A DNA stretch of 64,000 nucleotides from Sphingosinicella humi (GCF_003129465.1 NZ_QFFF01000001.1:2031501-2095500), one strand, 5' to 3'; positions 18,903-26,993 are shown, counted from the stretch's first letter. Notes: generated by a model not told the origin, from the letters alone. Made by a program: numbers and translations.

Positions 18903-18908
18903 ATGGGC

Positions 18909-18939
18909 AAAAGGCGCCGCCCGATGGACGGCGCCTTTT
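18909..18939. terminator. Bidirectional intrinsic terminator
   Basis: AAAAGGCGCCG at 18909-18919 pairs with CGGCGCCTTTT at 18929-18939 around a 9-base loop. Poly-A on one side and poly-T on the other let it serve both the PLD-like gene (+) and the convergent entericidin-like gene (-). Confidence 0.8.
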
Positions 18940-18964
18940 ACGGATTAGTCACTCTCCAAGAAGG

Positions 18965-19105
18965 TCAGCAGTCGACGCCCTCGGCGCAATCCTCGACGGC
19001 GTCGCCGACGGATTCGACGTCTTCACCGGCTCCCGCGATCGTGTTGCAGGCGGCGAGGGCAAGGCTGCTCGATAGAGCGAAGACCGCGAAAATCTTACGA
19101 ACCAT
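18965..19105 (-). CDS. Entericidin A/B family small lipoprotein
   Basis: This is a 46-residue lipoprotein. Its signal MVRKIFAVFALSSSLALAAC has the lipobox Cys at residue 20. A short mature part follows, NTIAGAGEDVESVGDAVEDC and then AEGVDC. The Asn-Thr-x-x-Gly-x-Gly-x-Asp start of the mature chain is the entericidin signature. AGGAG lies about 5 bases before the ATG at 19105; a second ATG at 19108 is too close to it. In enterobacteria the family is a membrane-active toxin/antidote pair tied to stationary-phase stress; here only one gene is present. A possible EcfG-type promoter lies upstream. Confidence 0.82.
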   Translation of the reverse strand: MVRKIFAVFALSSSLALAACNTIAGAGEDVESVGDAVEDCAEGVDC

Positions 19106-19162
19106 CATCTCTCTCCTAAAGTTCGACGCGCGACGATACTCGGCGTGCGAAGGTGAGGGATA

Positions 19163-19188
19163 AATGCGTGTCGCTGCGGCTTGGTTCC
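19163..19188 (-). promoter_or_regulatory. Possible EcfG-type stress promoter for the entericidin-like gene
   Basis: On the minus strand GGAAC (19188-19184) is followed after 17 bases by CATT (19166-19163). The alphaproteobacterial general-stress consensus is GGAAC-N16/17-CGTT, so there is one mismatch. The predicted transcript would start about 50 bases before the ATG at 19105. Confidence 0.4.
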
Positions 19189-19246
19189 ACCCGCGTCACA
19201 AGCGGACGATGGCCGGATTCCCGTAGAAGATGGCCCGAAAAATGTA

Positions 19247-19292
19247 GAGCCCGGAGCGCCACCGGGGGGGGGAGGTTGGCGCATCCGGGCTC
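19247..19292. other. Strong hairpin in a 368-base gene-free stretch
   Basis: Between the entericidin-like gene and the next gene (19106-19473) no convincing gene is seen. Its main feature is a hairpin: GAGCCCGGAGCGCCACC (19247-19263) opposite GGTTGGCGCATCCGGGCTC (19274-19292), with a G-run in the loop. A second G-run lies near 19313. Read on the minus strand the hairpin is followed by a short T-tract, so it could terminate a leftward transcript. A poor EcfG-like match (GGCAAC-N16-GGTT, 19428-19453) precedes the next gene. Confidence 0.45.
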
Positions 19293-19473
19293 ATGTTCTG
19301 GATAGCGAGAGCGGGGGGGCAAAAGGTCACTATCCGAAGATCAAAACGAGGGAGGGCGGCCCCGGTTCCCCGCCCATCCCGAAAAATTTTTCGTTCGTCG
19401 CGGAAAAGGTCGGTGCCTCTGAGGAAAGGCAACTGTCCTTTGTGTCGACGGTTGTCCTTTGATGGAGGAACAG

Positions 19474-19662
19474 ATGAGAAAACCGCCCAAAACGCCGCCC
19501 CATTCCGATCTCGACGGAGTCGCCGAGGACGAGAGAAACAATGTCGATGCGGCTATCAAATCGGGACAGGACAGCGGCGATCTGGCCAGGGCGAAGGATA
19601 AGTCGGTTGGCCGCCCACGCTATGTCGAAGACGAGGAGAGCCGTGACGACCGCACCAAATAG
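19474..19662 (+). CDS. Small hydrophilic protein of unknown function
   Basis: This is a 62-residue, highly charged product beginning MRKPPKTPPHSDLDGVAEDE and ending in a Glu/Asp/Arg-rich tail. There is no signal peptide, membrane segment or cysteine. The start ATG 19474 is chosen because GGAGG lies at 19465-19469; upstream in-frame starts lack a ribosome site. It ends 9 bases before the convergent sensor gene. The composition looks like a small disordered stress protein, but I do not recognise the family. Its place beside the general stress response genes is the only functional hint. Confidence 0.6.
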   Translation: MRKPPKTPPHSDLDGVAEDERNNVDAAIKSGQDSGDLARAKDKSVGRPRYVEDEESRDDRTK

Positions 19663-19671
19663 GCTCCGGCT

Positions 19672-21273
19672 CTAGCCTTGATCGACGATCGCGATGTCGA
19701 GAGAATAGCGCCCCCTCTCGGTGTCGCGTTCAAGGGCCGAGCGGAGCTGGCGCGAGAGGCCGATGACGACCCGATCGAAGCGCTCGATCAGCGCTTCGTC
19801 GCAGGCAAGCTCTCCCTTGAGGCTATCCGACTCGATTGTCAGCCGAGCGGTTCGTGTATCGCTACCGACCAGCGAAATCGTAACCAAGCGGGCGTTGCAG
19901 AACATCGCGAATTCGACGAGTTCGGTGATCAGGAAGGCCACTGAAACGGCAACGTCCTGCGTCACGAACAAAGGTTCGATGTCGATCCGGATGGCCATGC
20001 CGGCCGCCGAAGCTGGCGCGGTGGCGCGCAGGTTGGCACCCAGTTCCGATATGAGCGGCCTTACCGCGACGCCGCGATTCTCCTCAAGCTCGGCATAGTG
20101 ATTGCGATGCACCACGGCGAGCGCGTCCACCCGTCGCTGGATCGAAGCATAGGCGGCGGCGACCTCCTCGTTGAGTGAGGCCCGCGCATGAAGATTGAGG
20201 AGGGACGCCACCACCTGAAGATTGTTCTTCACGCGATGATGAACCTCACGCACCAGGCGAGCCTGGCGCTCGATGCCGGCTTCCAGCTCCGCCTCGTGCT
20301 GCGCCACGATGTGCACCACTCGCTCGAAGGCGCGGCCGAGATCGTTGATTTCGCGCGCCGGCGTTCTCAGCGCCGGGAGATCCACATGCCGATCCCCGGG
20401 CTGGTAGGCCGCGATCGCACGCTGCATCCTCAACAGCGGCCGCAATAGCAAGCGGTCGAGAACGATCCAGCCGATGAAGGCGGCTAACATCCACATCAGC
20501 ACGGGAAGCAGGGTCATCAGCAGTTCCGCCGCCGTGACGGGCAGCTCGCCGAGTGCGATGCGCATGTGGAGCCGATCGTCGACGATAGACACCGTACCGG
20601 TCACGGTATTGACCAGGGGCCCGGGTTCGTAGCCGTCCCGGAGCTGCATTTCTCGCCCGCCCCCGATGAGGGTCAGATCGAAATTACCGTCGGTTCCAGG
20701 GAGATAGGTCAGATCCGCCAAGGCTTCCCGCGAGAATTCGCCGATGCCCTCGAGCCGGCCGGAATCGTCGAACAAGGCAAAGCGCAACGCCTCTCCATTT
20801 TCGCTGATCTCGATCAGAGACCGTTTCCCGTCGGCGGGGGCAACCGCCGGTGGGACGAAGCCGGGGGTGGTGCAGCGAAGGTTGTTGTCGCTTCCATAGA
20901 GCGCGAAGCGGCCGGGCCAGGTCTGGGCGCGGTGGAGCCGGAGGAGCGTGCTCTGGCAGACGCCGGAACCGACCGGGGTCAGGGCGATCGCCGCGCTGGC
21001 GGCGCGGATCGTGCTGGCGCTTCGCGACAGGAGCGAGCTGACTCGCTGCGCCTTTATGTCGAGATGGGATAGGGTTTGCTGGGCTCGGTCCGTATTATTG
21101 TCGCGGGCGCTCTCGATCGAGGCGAGTATGGCGATGAGCCCGAGCGGCGCCAGGCCCAGGCTCAGGATCAGAAGCATCTTCAGTCCGGTAGAAAGGTCGG
21201 CGAACCGAGATGCAAACCAGCCTTTATCGTCTTCCACGCTGCGCCAATTGTCCCCCGAGCGGGCGCTAGCCAA
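19672..21273 (-). CDS. phyP: PhyP-like membrane sensor of the general stress response
   Basis: This is a membrane protein of the HisKA_2/HWE sensor type. Transmembrane helices lie at about residues 30-50 and 230-255 and flank a periplasmic sensor domain. A HAMP-like linker and then the dimerisation box REVHHRVKNNLQVVASLLNL follow, with the phospho-acceptor His near 345. The ATP-binding domain looks degenerate: the expected NELVxNA N-box reads TELVEFA, and no DxGxG box is visible. It overlaps nepR by 8 bases. In Sphingomonas sp. Fr1, PhyP at the equivalent locus is a negative regulator of PhyR, which fits loss of kinase activity here. The start TTG 21273 is uncertain; GTG near 21237 is an alternative. 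Confidence 0.8.
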   Translation of the reverse strand: MASARSGDNWRSVEDDKGWFASRFADLSTGLKMLLILSLGLAPLGLIAILASIESARDNNTDRAQQTLSHLDIKAQRVSSLLSRSASTIRAASAAIALTPVGSGVCQSTLLRLHRAQTWPGRFALYGSDNNLRCTTPGFVPPAVAPADGKRSLIEISENGEALRFALFDDSGRLEGIGEFSREALADLTYLPGTDGNFDLTLIGGGREMQLRDGYEPGPLVNTVTGTVSIVDDRLHMRIALGELPVTAAELLMTLLPVLMWMLAAFIGWIVLDRLLLRPLLRMQRAIAAYQPGDRHVDLPALRTPAREINDLGRAFERVVHIVAQHEAELEAGIERQARLVREVHHRVKNNLQVVASLLNLHARASLNEEVAAAYASIQRRVDALAVVHRNHYAELEENRGVAVRPLISELGANLRATAPASAAGMAIRIDIEPLFVTQDVAVSVAFLITELVEFAMFCNARLVTISLVGSDTRTARLTIESDSLKGELACDEALIERFDRVVIGLSRQLRSALERDTERGRYSLDIAIVDQG

Positions 21274-21469
21274 GTTTGCCGAGGAGATCGAGCATTTCTG
21301 GCGGGATTTCCTCCTCCACCGTGCGCTGATAGACCGTTCTCAAGGCGAGGCCGAGTTCCGGCATGTCGGCCCGCTTGTCTTCCTGTCTGGACGGGTTCGT
21401 GATCTCAGCCTCGGTGGAATGATTGGATTTGCGCCGGCGGTCGCCGTCCTTATCATGCTCGAAAGTCAA
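21266..21469 (-). CDS. nepR: Anti-sigma factor NepR
   Basis: NepR holds EcfG inactive until phosphorylated PhyR sequesters it. The 67-residue product has a charged, disordered N-terminus and the core LGLALRTVYQRTVEEEIPPE plus MLDLLGKL, the two helices that grip sigma or PhyR. It is the first gene of a leftward operon with the sensor. It diverges from phyR, the standard alphaproteobacterial arrangement. Confidence 0.92.
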   Translation of the reverse strand: MTFEHDKDGDRRRKSNHSTEAEITNPSRQEDKRADMPELGLALRTVYQRTVEEEIPPEMLDLLGKLG

Positions 21470-21549
21470 AACAATTCACCCCTCGCGGCAGAACCGCGCC
21501 CGCTGAAATAAAAAATATCTGCGCCGATCCCGGCTCCTGCCGGGCTGCC

Positions 21550-21576
21550 TGAACAGACCCCACTTATGCAGACGTT
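21550..21576 (+). promoter_or_regulatory. Alternative EcfG-like promoter for phyR
   Basis: TGAAC (21550-21554) is separated by 18 bases from CGTT (21573-21576). The first base differs from GGAAC and the spacer is one base over the usual range. This would give a leader of about 180 bases before phyR. Confidence 0.3.
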
Positions 21577-21598
21577 TTGTAATAGTCCGCGTGGCGAT

Positions 21599-21626
21599 GG
21601 AAACAAAAAAGTCGCCCATTGGTTCC
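21599..21626 (-). promoter_or_regulatory. Candidate EcfG promoter for nepR, near-symmetrical
   Basis: On the minus strand GGAAC (21626-21622) is followed after 16-17 bases by TGTTT (about 21605-21601), one mismatch from GGAAC-N16/17-CGTT. Read on the plus strand the same segment is GGAAAC-N16-GGTT, a weaker match facing phyR. It lies about 130 bases from both start codons. Confidence 0.45.
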
Positions 21627-21763
21627 ATTGCATCGAGAGGGAGCGGGCCGGGCCGTTTTCTTTCGCATGTCACACGTCTTGGGCGGTTCCGCGGCGCGGG
21701 GTTGCCAAGGGCGGATCAGCCAATCACAACACCGGCAAGATTTATTCAGGAGTCGTAACGAAT

Positions 21764-22561
21764 ATGTCGCTCGGCCAGGACCTCGCGCCCCACCTCCCAT
21801 TTCTCCGCCGCTACGCCCGCGCCCTCACCGGCAGCCAGGGTCATGGCGACGCATTCGTCCGAGCGACCCTGGAGGCGATCGTGGCCGCGCCCGACGATTT
21901 CCCGCGCGACGTCGATCCCCGTCTCGGCCTTTATCGCACCTTTCACGCCATCTGGTCGTCGGCGCACATCGAGGACGAGCCGGCCGATACCGGCCGGGAC
22001 CAGCCGGAAGGGATCGCGCAGGCGCGTCTGGCGCGGATCACCCCACTGTCGCGGCAGGCGCTCCTCCTCACCGCGATGGAAGGCTTCACCCCGGAGGATG
22101 CCGGTTATCTGATCGGCGCGTCGGCGGAGGAGGTTGAGAGCCTGGTCGCCGAAGCACTGGCCGAGATCGAGCGTCAGACCCGAGCAGAGGTCCTCATCAT
22201 CGAGGACGAGCCGATCATCGCCATGGATATCGAGACGATCGTGCGCGACCTCGGCCACAGCGTCACCGGCGTTGCGGTGACTCGTGACGAGGCCGTGTCG
22301 CAGGCGATGGCGAAGCGGCCGGGACTGGTTCTCGCCGACATTCAGCTCGCTGACGACAGCTCGGGCATCGACGCGGTCAAGGACATCCTCTCCGAATTTT
22401 CGGTGCCGGTCATCTTCATCACCGCCTTTCCGGAGCGGCTGCTGACCGGCGAGCGGCCGGAGCCGACCTTCCTCATCACCAAGCCGTTCCAGCGGTCGAC
22501 GGTGAAAGCAGCGATCGCGCAGGCTCTGTTTTTCGACAGCGCGACTGTTCCGGCCGGATAA
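21764..22561 (+). CDS. phyR: General stress response regulator PhyR
   Basis: PhyR is the anti-anti-sigma response regulator. When phosphorylated it binds NepR through a sigma-like domain and frees EcfG. The 265-residue product has an N-terminal sigma-mimic domain (MSLGQDLAPHLPFLRRYARA onward, to about 130). A C-terminal receiver domain follows, with acidic pocket IIEDEPIIAMD, phospho-acceptor Asp in LVLADIQLAD, Thr in FITAF and Lys in ITKPF. The start ATG 21764 has AGGAG at 21748-21752, 11 bases upstream. It is divergent from nepR. A small membrane-protein gene and ecfG follow on the same strand. Confidence 0.95.
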   Translation: MSLGQDLAPHLPFLRRYARALTGSQGHGDAFVRATLEAIVAAPDDFPRDVDPRLGLYRTFHAIWSSAHIEDEPADTGRDQPEGIAQARLARITPLSRQALLLTAMEGFTPEDAGYLIGASAEEVESLVAEALAEIERQTRAEVLIIEDEPIIAMDIETIVRDLGHSVTGVAVTRDEAVSQAMAKRPGLVLADIQLADDSSGIDAVKDILSEFSVPVIFITAFPERLLTGERPEPTFLITKPFQRSTVKAAIAQALFFDSATVPAG

Positions 22562-22570
22562 CCACCGAAG

Positions 22571-22596
22571 GGAACTTCGCCACGGCGGCGGGCGTT
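22571..22596 (+). promoter_or_regulatory. EcfG-type promoter, perfect consensus
   Basis: GGAAC at 22571-22575, a 17-base spacer, and CGTT at 22593-22596 match the alphaproteobacterial general-stress consensus exactly. It lies 9 bases after phyR and about 40 bases before the small membrane-protein gene, and could also drive ecfG, giving positive autoregulation. Confidence 0.72.
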
Positions 22597-22636
22597 GCGG
22601 TGTCAGGGTTCAACTCTTGAGGGAAGCCGCGCGCTT

Positions 22637-22774
22637 ATGGATGAACGCGAACAGCATATAGGCAAGACGGAGGCGAGGGCGGGCACCACGCCTCACATGA
22701 CGCGTTACATTCTGCCGATATCGACCCTTCTCGTCGTGATTCTATTCGCGCTGATCGTGTTTCTCTGGCTCTAG
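22637..22774 (+). CDS. Small single-helix membrane protein in the stress locus
   Basis: This 45-residue product has a charged N-terminal half (MDEREQHIGKTEARAG) and one strongly hydrophobic C-terminal helix (ILPISTLLVVILFALIVFLW). GAGGGAAG lies about 11 bases before ATG 22637. It sits between phyR and ecfG, just downstream of a perfect EcfG-type promoter. The family is not recognised. The single C-terminal helix suggests a tail-anchored regulator or stress-membrane peptide. Confidence 0.6.
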   Translation: MDEREQHIGKTEARAGTTPHMTRYILPISTLLVVILFALIVFLWL

Positions 22775-22855
22775 CCGCAGAATCTGCGCGCTCGCACTGG
22801 CGGCAGCCACGTCGCCTTCCTAAGTCATCAACACCATTCCACCGGGGGCAACCTG

Positions 22856-23509
22856 ATGGCCGGCCACAAGCCTGCAACGACAGACGAGCAAGAGGAGCGC
22901 CGGGAAGATCCGGTGCCGCTGCCCGACAATGAATTCAAGGACCAGCTCGCCCAGGTGATCCCTCATCTTCGCGCCTTTGGGCGCTCTTTGTCCGGCAGCC
23001 GCGATCTGGCCGACGATCTGGTACAGGAAACGCTGCTCAAGGCCTGGGCCGCGCGGAAGCGCTTCCAGGCCGGCACCAACATGCGCGCCTGGACCTTCAT
23101 CATCCTTCGCAATCTTTTCCTGTCCCAGATGCGACGCGCCCGCTTCAAGGGCGAATGGGACGAACTCACGGCGTCGAAGCTGCTCGCCGCGCCGGCGAGC
23201 CAGGACCGCCACGTTGAACTCGGCGACATGCAGCGGGCGCTGATGCACCTGCCGCAGCCGCAGCGCGAGGCGCTGATCCTCGTGGGCGCGGGCGGCTTCG
23301 CCTATGAGGAAGCGGCGGAAATCTGCGGCTGCGCGGTCGGAACGATCAAGAGCCGGGTCGCCCGCGGCCGGGTTGCGCTGGAGACGCTGTTGGCCGAAGG
23401 CAAGCTACCGTCGCGGCGCGATCATGAAACCGACGCCGACAAGACGGCGCTGCAGTCGATCATGAGCGAGGTGGACGATCTTAGCCGGGACCGGGATCCC
23501 GCCGACTAA
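22856..23509 (+). CDS. ecfG: General stress response sigma factor EcfG
   Basis: This ECF15-group sigma factor is released from NepR by phosphorylated PhyR and drives the general stress regulon. The 217-residue product has an acidic N-terminal extension, a region 2 (HLRAFGRSLSGSRDLADDLV and WTFIILRNLFLSQMRRARFK) and a region 4 (LPQPQREALILVGAGGFAYE and GTIKSRVARGR), as in EcfG. ATG 22856 has a GGGGG ribosome site. Here ecfG lies downstream of phyR rather than directly after nepR, so anti-sigma and sigma genes are in different transcription units. Confidence 0.93.
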   Translation: MAGHKPATTDEQEERREDPVPLPDNEFKDQLAQVIPHLRAFGRSLSGSRDLADDLVQETLLKAWAARKRFQAGTNMRAWTFIILRNLFLSQMRRARFKGEWDELTASKLLAAPASQDRHVELGDMQRALMHLPQPQREALILVGAGGFAYEEAAEICGCAVGTIKSRVARGRVALETLLAEGKLPSRRDHETDADKTALQSIMSEVDDLSRDRDPAD

Positions 23510-23676
23510 TCAAGCTTGGCGAGCAGCGCCTCGAACTCATCGAGCGACCGCATCTCGCCATCCATGGCGAAAGCTTCGCGCAAGGCATTCCCGACACCGG
23601 CATGGACGGTGGGCGGCGCCACCTTCACGAAACGCCTCGAGGAAGCATTGACCATCGCTTCTTTGCTCGGATTCAT
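23506..23676 (-). CDS. Small conserved-looking hypothetical protein
   Basis: This 56-residue product starts MNPSKEAMVNASSRRFVKVA and ends in a helix-forming LDEFEALLAKLD. There is no signal or membrane segment. It overlaps the 3' end of ecfG tail to tail and diverges from glnE. No strong ribosome site is visible, but the start and compact length look gene-like. The family is unknown. Confidence 0.5.
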   Translation of the reverse strand: MNPSKEAMVNASSRRFVKVAPPTVHAGVGNALREAFAMDGEMRSLDEFEALLAKLD

Positions 23677-23760
23677 CGTATTCACGCGGGTTAGAACGCA
23701 TTTTGTTCTTGCCGGTTGCAAAAGTTGCGCTGCGCTAACGGAACGGGTCTGATTTGTTGC

Positions 23761-26463
23761 ATGACGGTGACACTCGAAAATCGGCCACTGGACCCGGCCC
23801 TGAGGCGGGCGGAGGCGCATTCCACGTTTCTCGCCCGCCAGCTGGAAATGGGCGGGGATTGGGTCGAGGCGCTTCGTTCGGACGACATCGAGACCGCGCT
23901 GGATCGAGCTCGGGCGAGCGGCGTCGAGGCGCCCGACGTCGGCTCCGCCTTGCGCCGCCAGCGGGCGGCGACGGCGCTCGTGCTCGGCATTGGCGATCTG
24001 GCGGGTGTCCTCCCGCTCAAGCGGGTAACGGCCGAACTGTCCGATCTCGCCGACCGCGCGCTTGAACTGGCGCTGCAGGCCGCGGTCGCGGACCGCACGC
24101 CCGATGCGACGCCGCAAGGGTTCGCGATCATCGCCCTCGGCAAGCTCGGCAGCCGCGAGCTCAACTATTCCTCCGACGTCGACCTGCTCTTCCTGTTCGA
24201 TCCGGCCACCCTCCCCGTGCGGCCCGGCGAGGAGCCGGCGCGGGCGGCGGTGCGCATCGGCCAGCGCGTCGTCGAACTGATCCAGAAGCGGGAGGGGGAC
24301 GGCTATGTCTTCCGGGTCGACCTCAGGCTTCGGCCTTCGCCGGAGGCGACGCCGCTGGCGCTGCCGGTGAACGCGGCGATTTCCTATTATGAATCGAGCG
24401 CACTGCCATGGGAGCGGGCCGCCTTCATCCGCGCGCGGTGCGTGGCCGGAGATCGAGGGCTGGGGCGCTATTTCCTCGACGCGATCCACCCGTTCATATG
24501 GCGTCGAAGCCTGGATTTCGGCGCCATCGGCGAGCTTCGTTCGATCACCCGGCGCATCCGCGACCATTATGCCCAGGGACAGGCTTTCGGCCCCGGCTAC
24601 GATCTGAAACGCGGCCGTGGCGGCATTCGCGAGATAGAATTCTTCGCGCAGATCCATCAGCTTATCCATGGCGGCCGCGAGCCGGGCCTGCGGGCGCCGG
24701 GGACGCTCGATGCGCTGTCGGCGCTGGCCGAGGCGGGGCGCATCTCCGGCGGTGAGGCGGCCGACCTTGCCGAGGCCTACCGGTTTTTCCGCACCATCGA
24801 GCATCGGCTCCAGATGGTCGACGATCGGCAGACCCACAGCCTTCCCGTGAGTGGCGACGCGCTCGACAATGTCGCGCGTCTTCATGGGCTGGGCGATGGC
24901 GCGGCGCTGCTGGCACGGCTCCGCCCGCATGTGGAACGGGTGGCCGCCATCTATGATGAGTTGGACGAGGGCAGTGGCGAGCGCCTGCCCCGCGATCCGG
25001 CAGCCCTCGAGGAACGGCTGAGGACGGCCGGGTTCGATGATCCCATGGCCGGGCGCCTGAGGATCGAAAGCTGGCGTTCGGGCAAGGCGCGGTCGCTGCG
25101 CGCGGCCGCCGCCAGCGACGCTTTCGAGGCGATGCTTCCGGCATTGGTCGATGCCTTTGGCGCCTCACCGGACGGGATGCGGGCGATGAACCGCTTCGAC
25201 GATGTCGTCACCAAGCTGCCGAGCGGCGTCAATTTCTACCGGCTGCTGCAGGCGAGGCCGGGGCTCATGCAGCTTCTCGCCACCGTGTTGAGCCACGCCC
25301 CCGCGCTCGCGGAGCAGCTCGGCCGGCGGCCGGAGCTGCTCGACGGTCTGATCGACGCGAGCGCGCTGGAGCCGGCCCGGTCGGTCGAGGCATTGGCGCA
25401 AGACTTTGCGCGGGCGGACCGGTACGATGAGGATTATCAGTGGCTGCTCGACCGGGTTCGACGCCGCGTCAACGGAACGCGCTTCGCTCTTGGCGTGCAG
25501 CTCGTGGCGGCGCGCAGCGATCCGCTCGAGGTCGCGGGTGGCTATGCGCGGGTGGCGGAGGCGGCCATCCGGGTGCTGGCCGATGCCACGGTCGCAGAAT
25601 TCGAGGCCGCGCATGGACGGGTCCCGGGGTCGGAGCTTCTCATCCTGGGGCTGGGCCGACTGGGCGGCGAGGCGCTGACGCATGCCTCGGACCTCGATCT
25701 CATCTATCTTTTTTCGGGCACGCACGAGGCGCGATCGGACGGACCGAGGCCGCTCGGCGCCACCGACTATTTCAATCGCCTCGCGCCGCGGGTGAGCGCC
25801 GCCTTGTCCGTACCGACTGCGGCCGGGCCTCTCTACGATGTTGACACCCGCCTCCGCCCCTCCGGCCAAGACGGCCTTATCGCCGTGTCGCTGCCTAGCT
25901 TCGCCGAATATCAGCACGAGCGCGCCTGGACCTGGGAGCATATGGCCTTGACCCGGGCGCGGCCGGTCTATGGCTCGGACGAGGGCCGTGCGGCGCTCCA
26001 GAAGGTGCTGGACGGCATTTTGCTGCGGCCTCGAGACGCGGCACTCGTCACCGCCGATGCGGCGAAGATGCGGGCCGAAATGGCCGCCCACAAGCCCGCC
26101 AAGGGGCCCTATGACATCAAGTTGGGGGATGGCGGGCTGGTCGACCTCGAATTCGCCGTCCAGGTGCTCCAGCTTCGCCATGGAGTCGGTCTCCACCCGC
26201 GGCTGGACCGAGCCATCGCGGAACTCGCCGCCGAGGGCCTCATCCCCTCCCAAATCGAGGAGGCGCACCAGCTCCTCACGCGGATGCTGGTGACGTTCCG
26301 CCTGGTATCGCCCGCGTCCGACGTGCCGCCCGAGGCGACGCGTCCGCTCGTGGCCCGAGCTTGCGGCATGCCCGACTGGGAAAGCCTGCTTGCGGCGCAT
26401 GACGAAGCCCGGCACAGGATTTTGGAGCTGTGGCGCGATATCGCCGCCGACAAAGGAGACTGA
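23761..26463 (+). CDS. glnE: Glutamine synthetase adenylyltransferase/deadenylylase
   Basis: GlnE adds AMP to glutamine synthetase when nitrogen is plentiful and removes it when scarce, under PII control. The 900-residue product has two nucleotidyltransferase domains. The N-terminal deadenylylase has LGKLGSRELNYSSDVDLLFL near residue 130. The C-terminal adenylylase has LGLGRLGGEALTHASDLDLI near residue 630. Helical linkers follow each, including GPYDIKLGDGGLVDLEF, the family signature. The start ATG 23761 follows a poor ribosome site. bcp is 2 bases downstream. Confidence 0.95.
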   Translation: MTVTLENRPLDPALRRAEAHSTFLARQLEMGGDWVEALRSDDIETALDRARASGVEAPDVGSALRRQRAATALVLGIGDLAGVLPLKRVTAELSDLADRALELALQAAVADRTPDATPQGFAIIALGKLGSRELNYSSDVDLLFLFDPATLPVRPGEEPARAAVRIGQRVVELIQKREGDGYVFRVDLRLRPSPEATPLALPVNAAISYYESSALPWERAAFIRARCVAGDRGLGRYFLDAIHPFIWRRSLDFGAIGELRSITRRIRDHYAQGQAFGPGYDLKRGRGGIREIEFFAQIHQLIHGGREPGLRAPGTLDALSALAEAGRISGGEAADLAEAYRFFRTIEHRLQMVDDRQTHSLPVSGDALDNVARLHGLGDGAALLARLRPHVERVAAIYDELDEGSGERLPRDPAALEERLRTAGFDDPMAGRLRIESWRSGKARSLRAAAASDAFEAMLPALVDAFGASPDGMRAMNRFDDVVTKLPSGVNFYRLLQARPGLMQLLATVLSHAPALAEQLGRRPELLDGLIDASALEPARSVEALAQDFARADRYDEDYQWLLDRVRRRVNGTRFALGVQLVAARSDPLEVAGGYARVAEAAIRVLADATVAEFEAAHGRVPGSELLILGLGRLGGEALTHASDLDLIYLFSGTHEARSDGPRPLGATDYFNRLAPRVSAALSVPTAAGPLYDVDTRLRPSGQDGLIAVSLPSFAEYQHERAWTWEHMALTRARPVYGSDEGRAALQKVLDGILLRPRDAALVTADAAKMRAEMAAHKPAKGPYDIKLGDGGLVDLEFAVQVLQLRHGVGLHPRLDRAIAELAAEGLIPSQIEEAHQLLTRMLVTFRLVSPASDVPPEATRPLVARACGMPDWESLLAAHDEARHRILELWRDIAADKGD

Positions 26464-26465
26464 CG

Positions 26466-26930
26466 ATGCTGGCCGAAGGCGATCCCGTACCCAATGTCGC
26501 GCTGGAGGGGATGGAGGGGAAACCCGTCCGTCCCGCGGACTTCAAAGGCCAGAAACTGGTCCTTTATTTCTACCCGAAGGACGACACGTCCGGCTGCACG
26601 CGCGAGGCGCAGGACTTCACAGCGCTCGCCGAGGAGTTAGAAAAGGCCGGCACATGGATCATGGGCGTATCGAAGGACGATGCGAAGAAGCATCGCAAGT
26701 TCATCGACAAATACGACCTCAAGGTGCCGCTCGCGACCGACCCCGACGGTTCCGTGTGCGAGGCGTTCGGCACCTGGGTCGAGAAGTCCATGTACGGCCG
26801 CAAATATATGGGCATCGAACGCGCGACCTTCCTGATCGACCGGGACGGAGTCATCAAACGCGTCTGGCGCAAGGTGAAGGTGCCCGGCCATGCCCAGGAA
26901 GTGCTGGCGGCGGCGCGCGAGCTCCCATAG
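26466..26930 (+). CDS. bcp: Thioredoxin-dependent peroxiredoxin (Bcp/PrxQ)
   Basis: This PrxQ-type peroxidase reduces hydroperoxides. The 154-residue product has the peroxidatic site YFYPKDDTSGCTREAQDF. The second Cys five residues on, found in E. coli Bcp, is absent (CTREAQ). Another Cys occurs near residue 97 (GSVCEAFGTW), so resolution may use that residue or thioredoxin directly. AGGAG lies 7 bases before ATG 26466. It is co-transcribed with glnE. Confidence 0.93.
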   Translation: MLAEGDPVPNVALEGMEGKPVRPADFKGQKLVLYFYPKDDTSGCTREAQDFTALAEELEKAGTWIMGVSKDDAKKHRKFIDKYDLKVPLATDPDGSVCEAFGTWVEKSMYGRKYMGIERATFLIDRDGVIKRVWRKVKVPGHAQEVLAAARELP

Positions 26931-26993
26931 CGGCCGGCAAGATAGGGAAAACCGAAACTCGACACCCTCGTTCCGGAAGTTTACCGATCCGAG

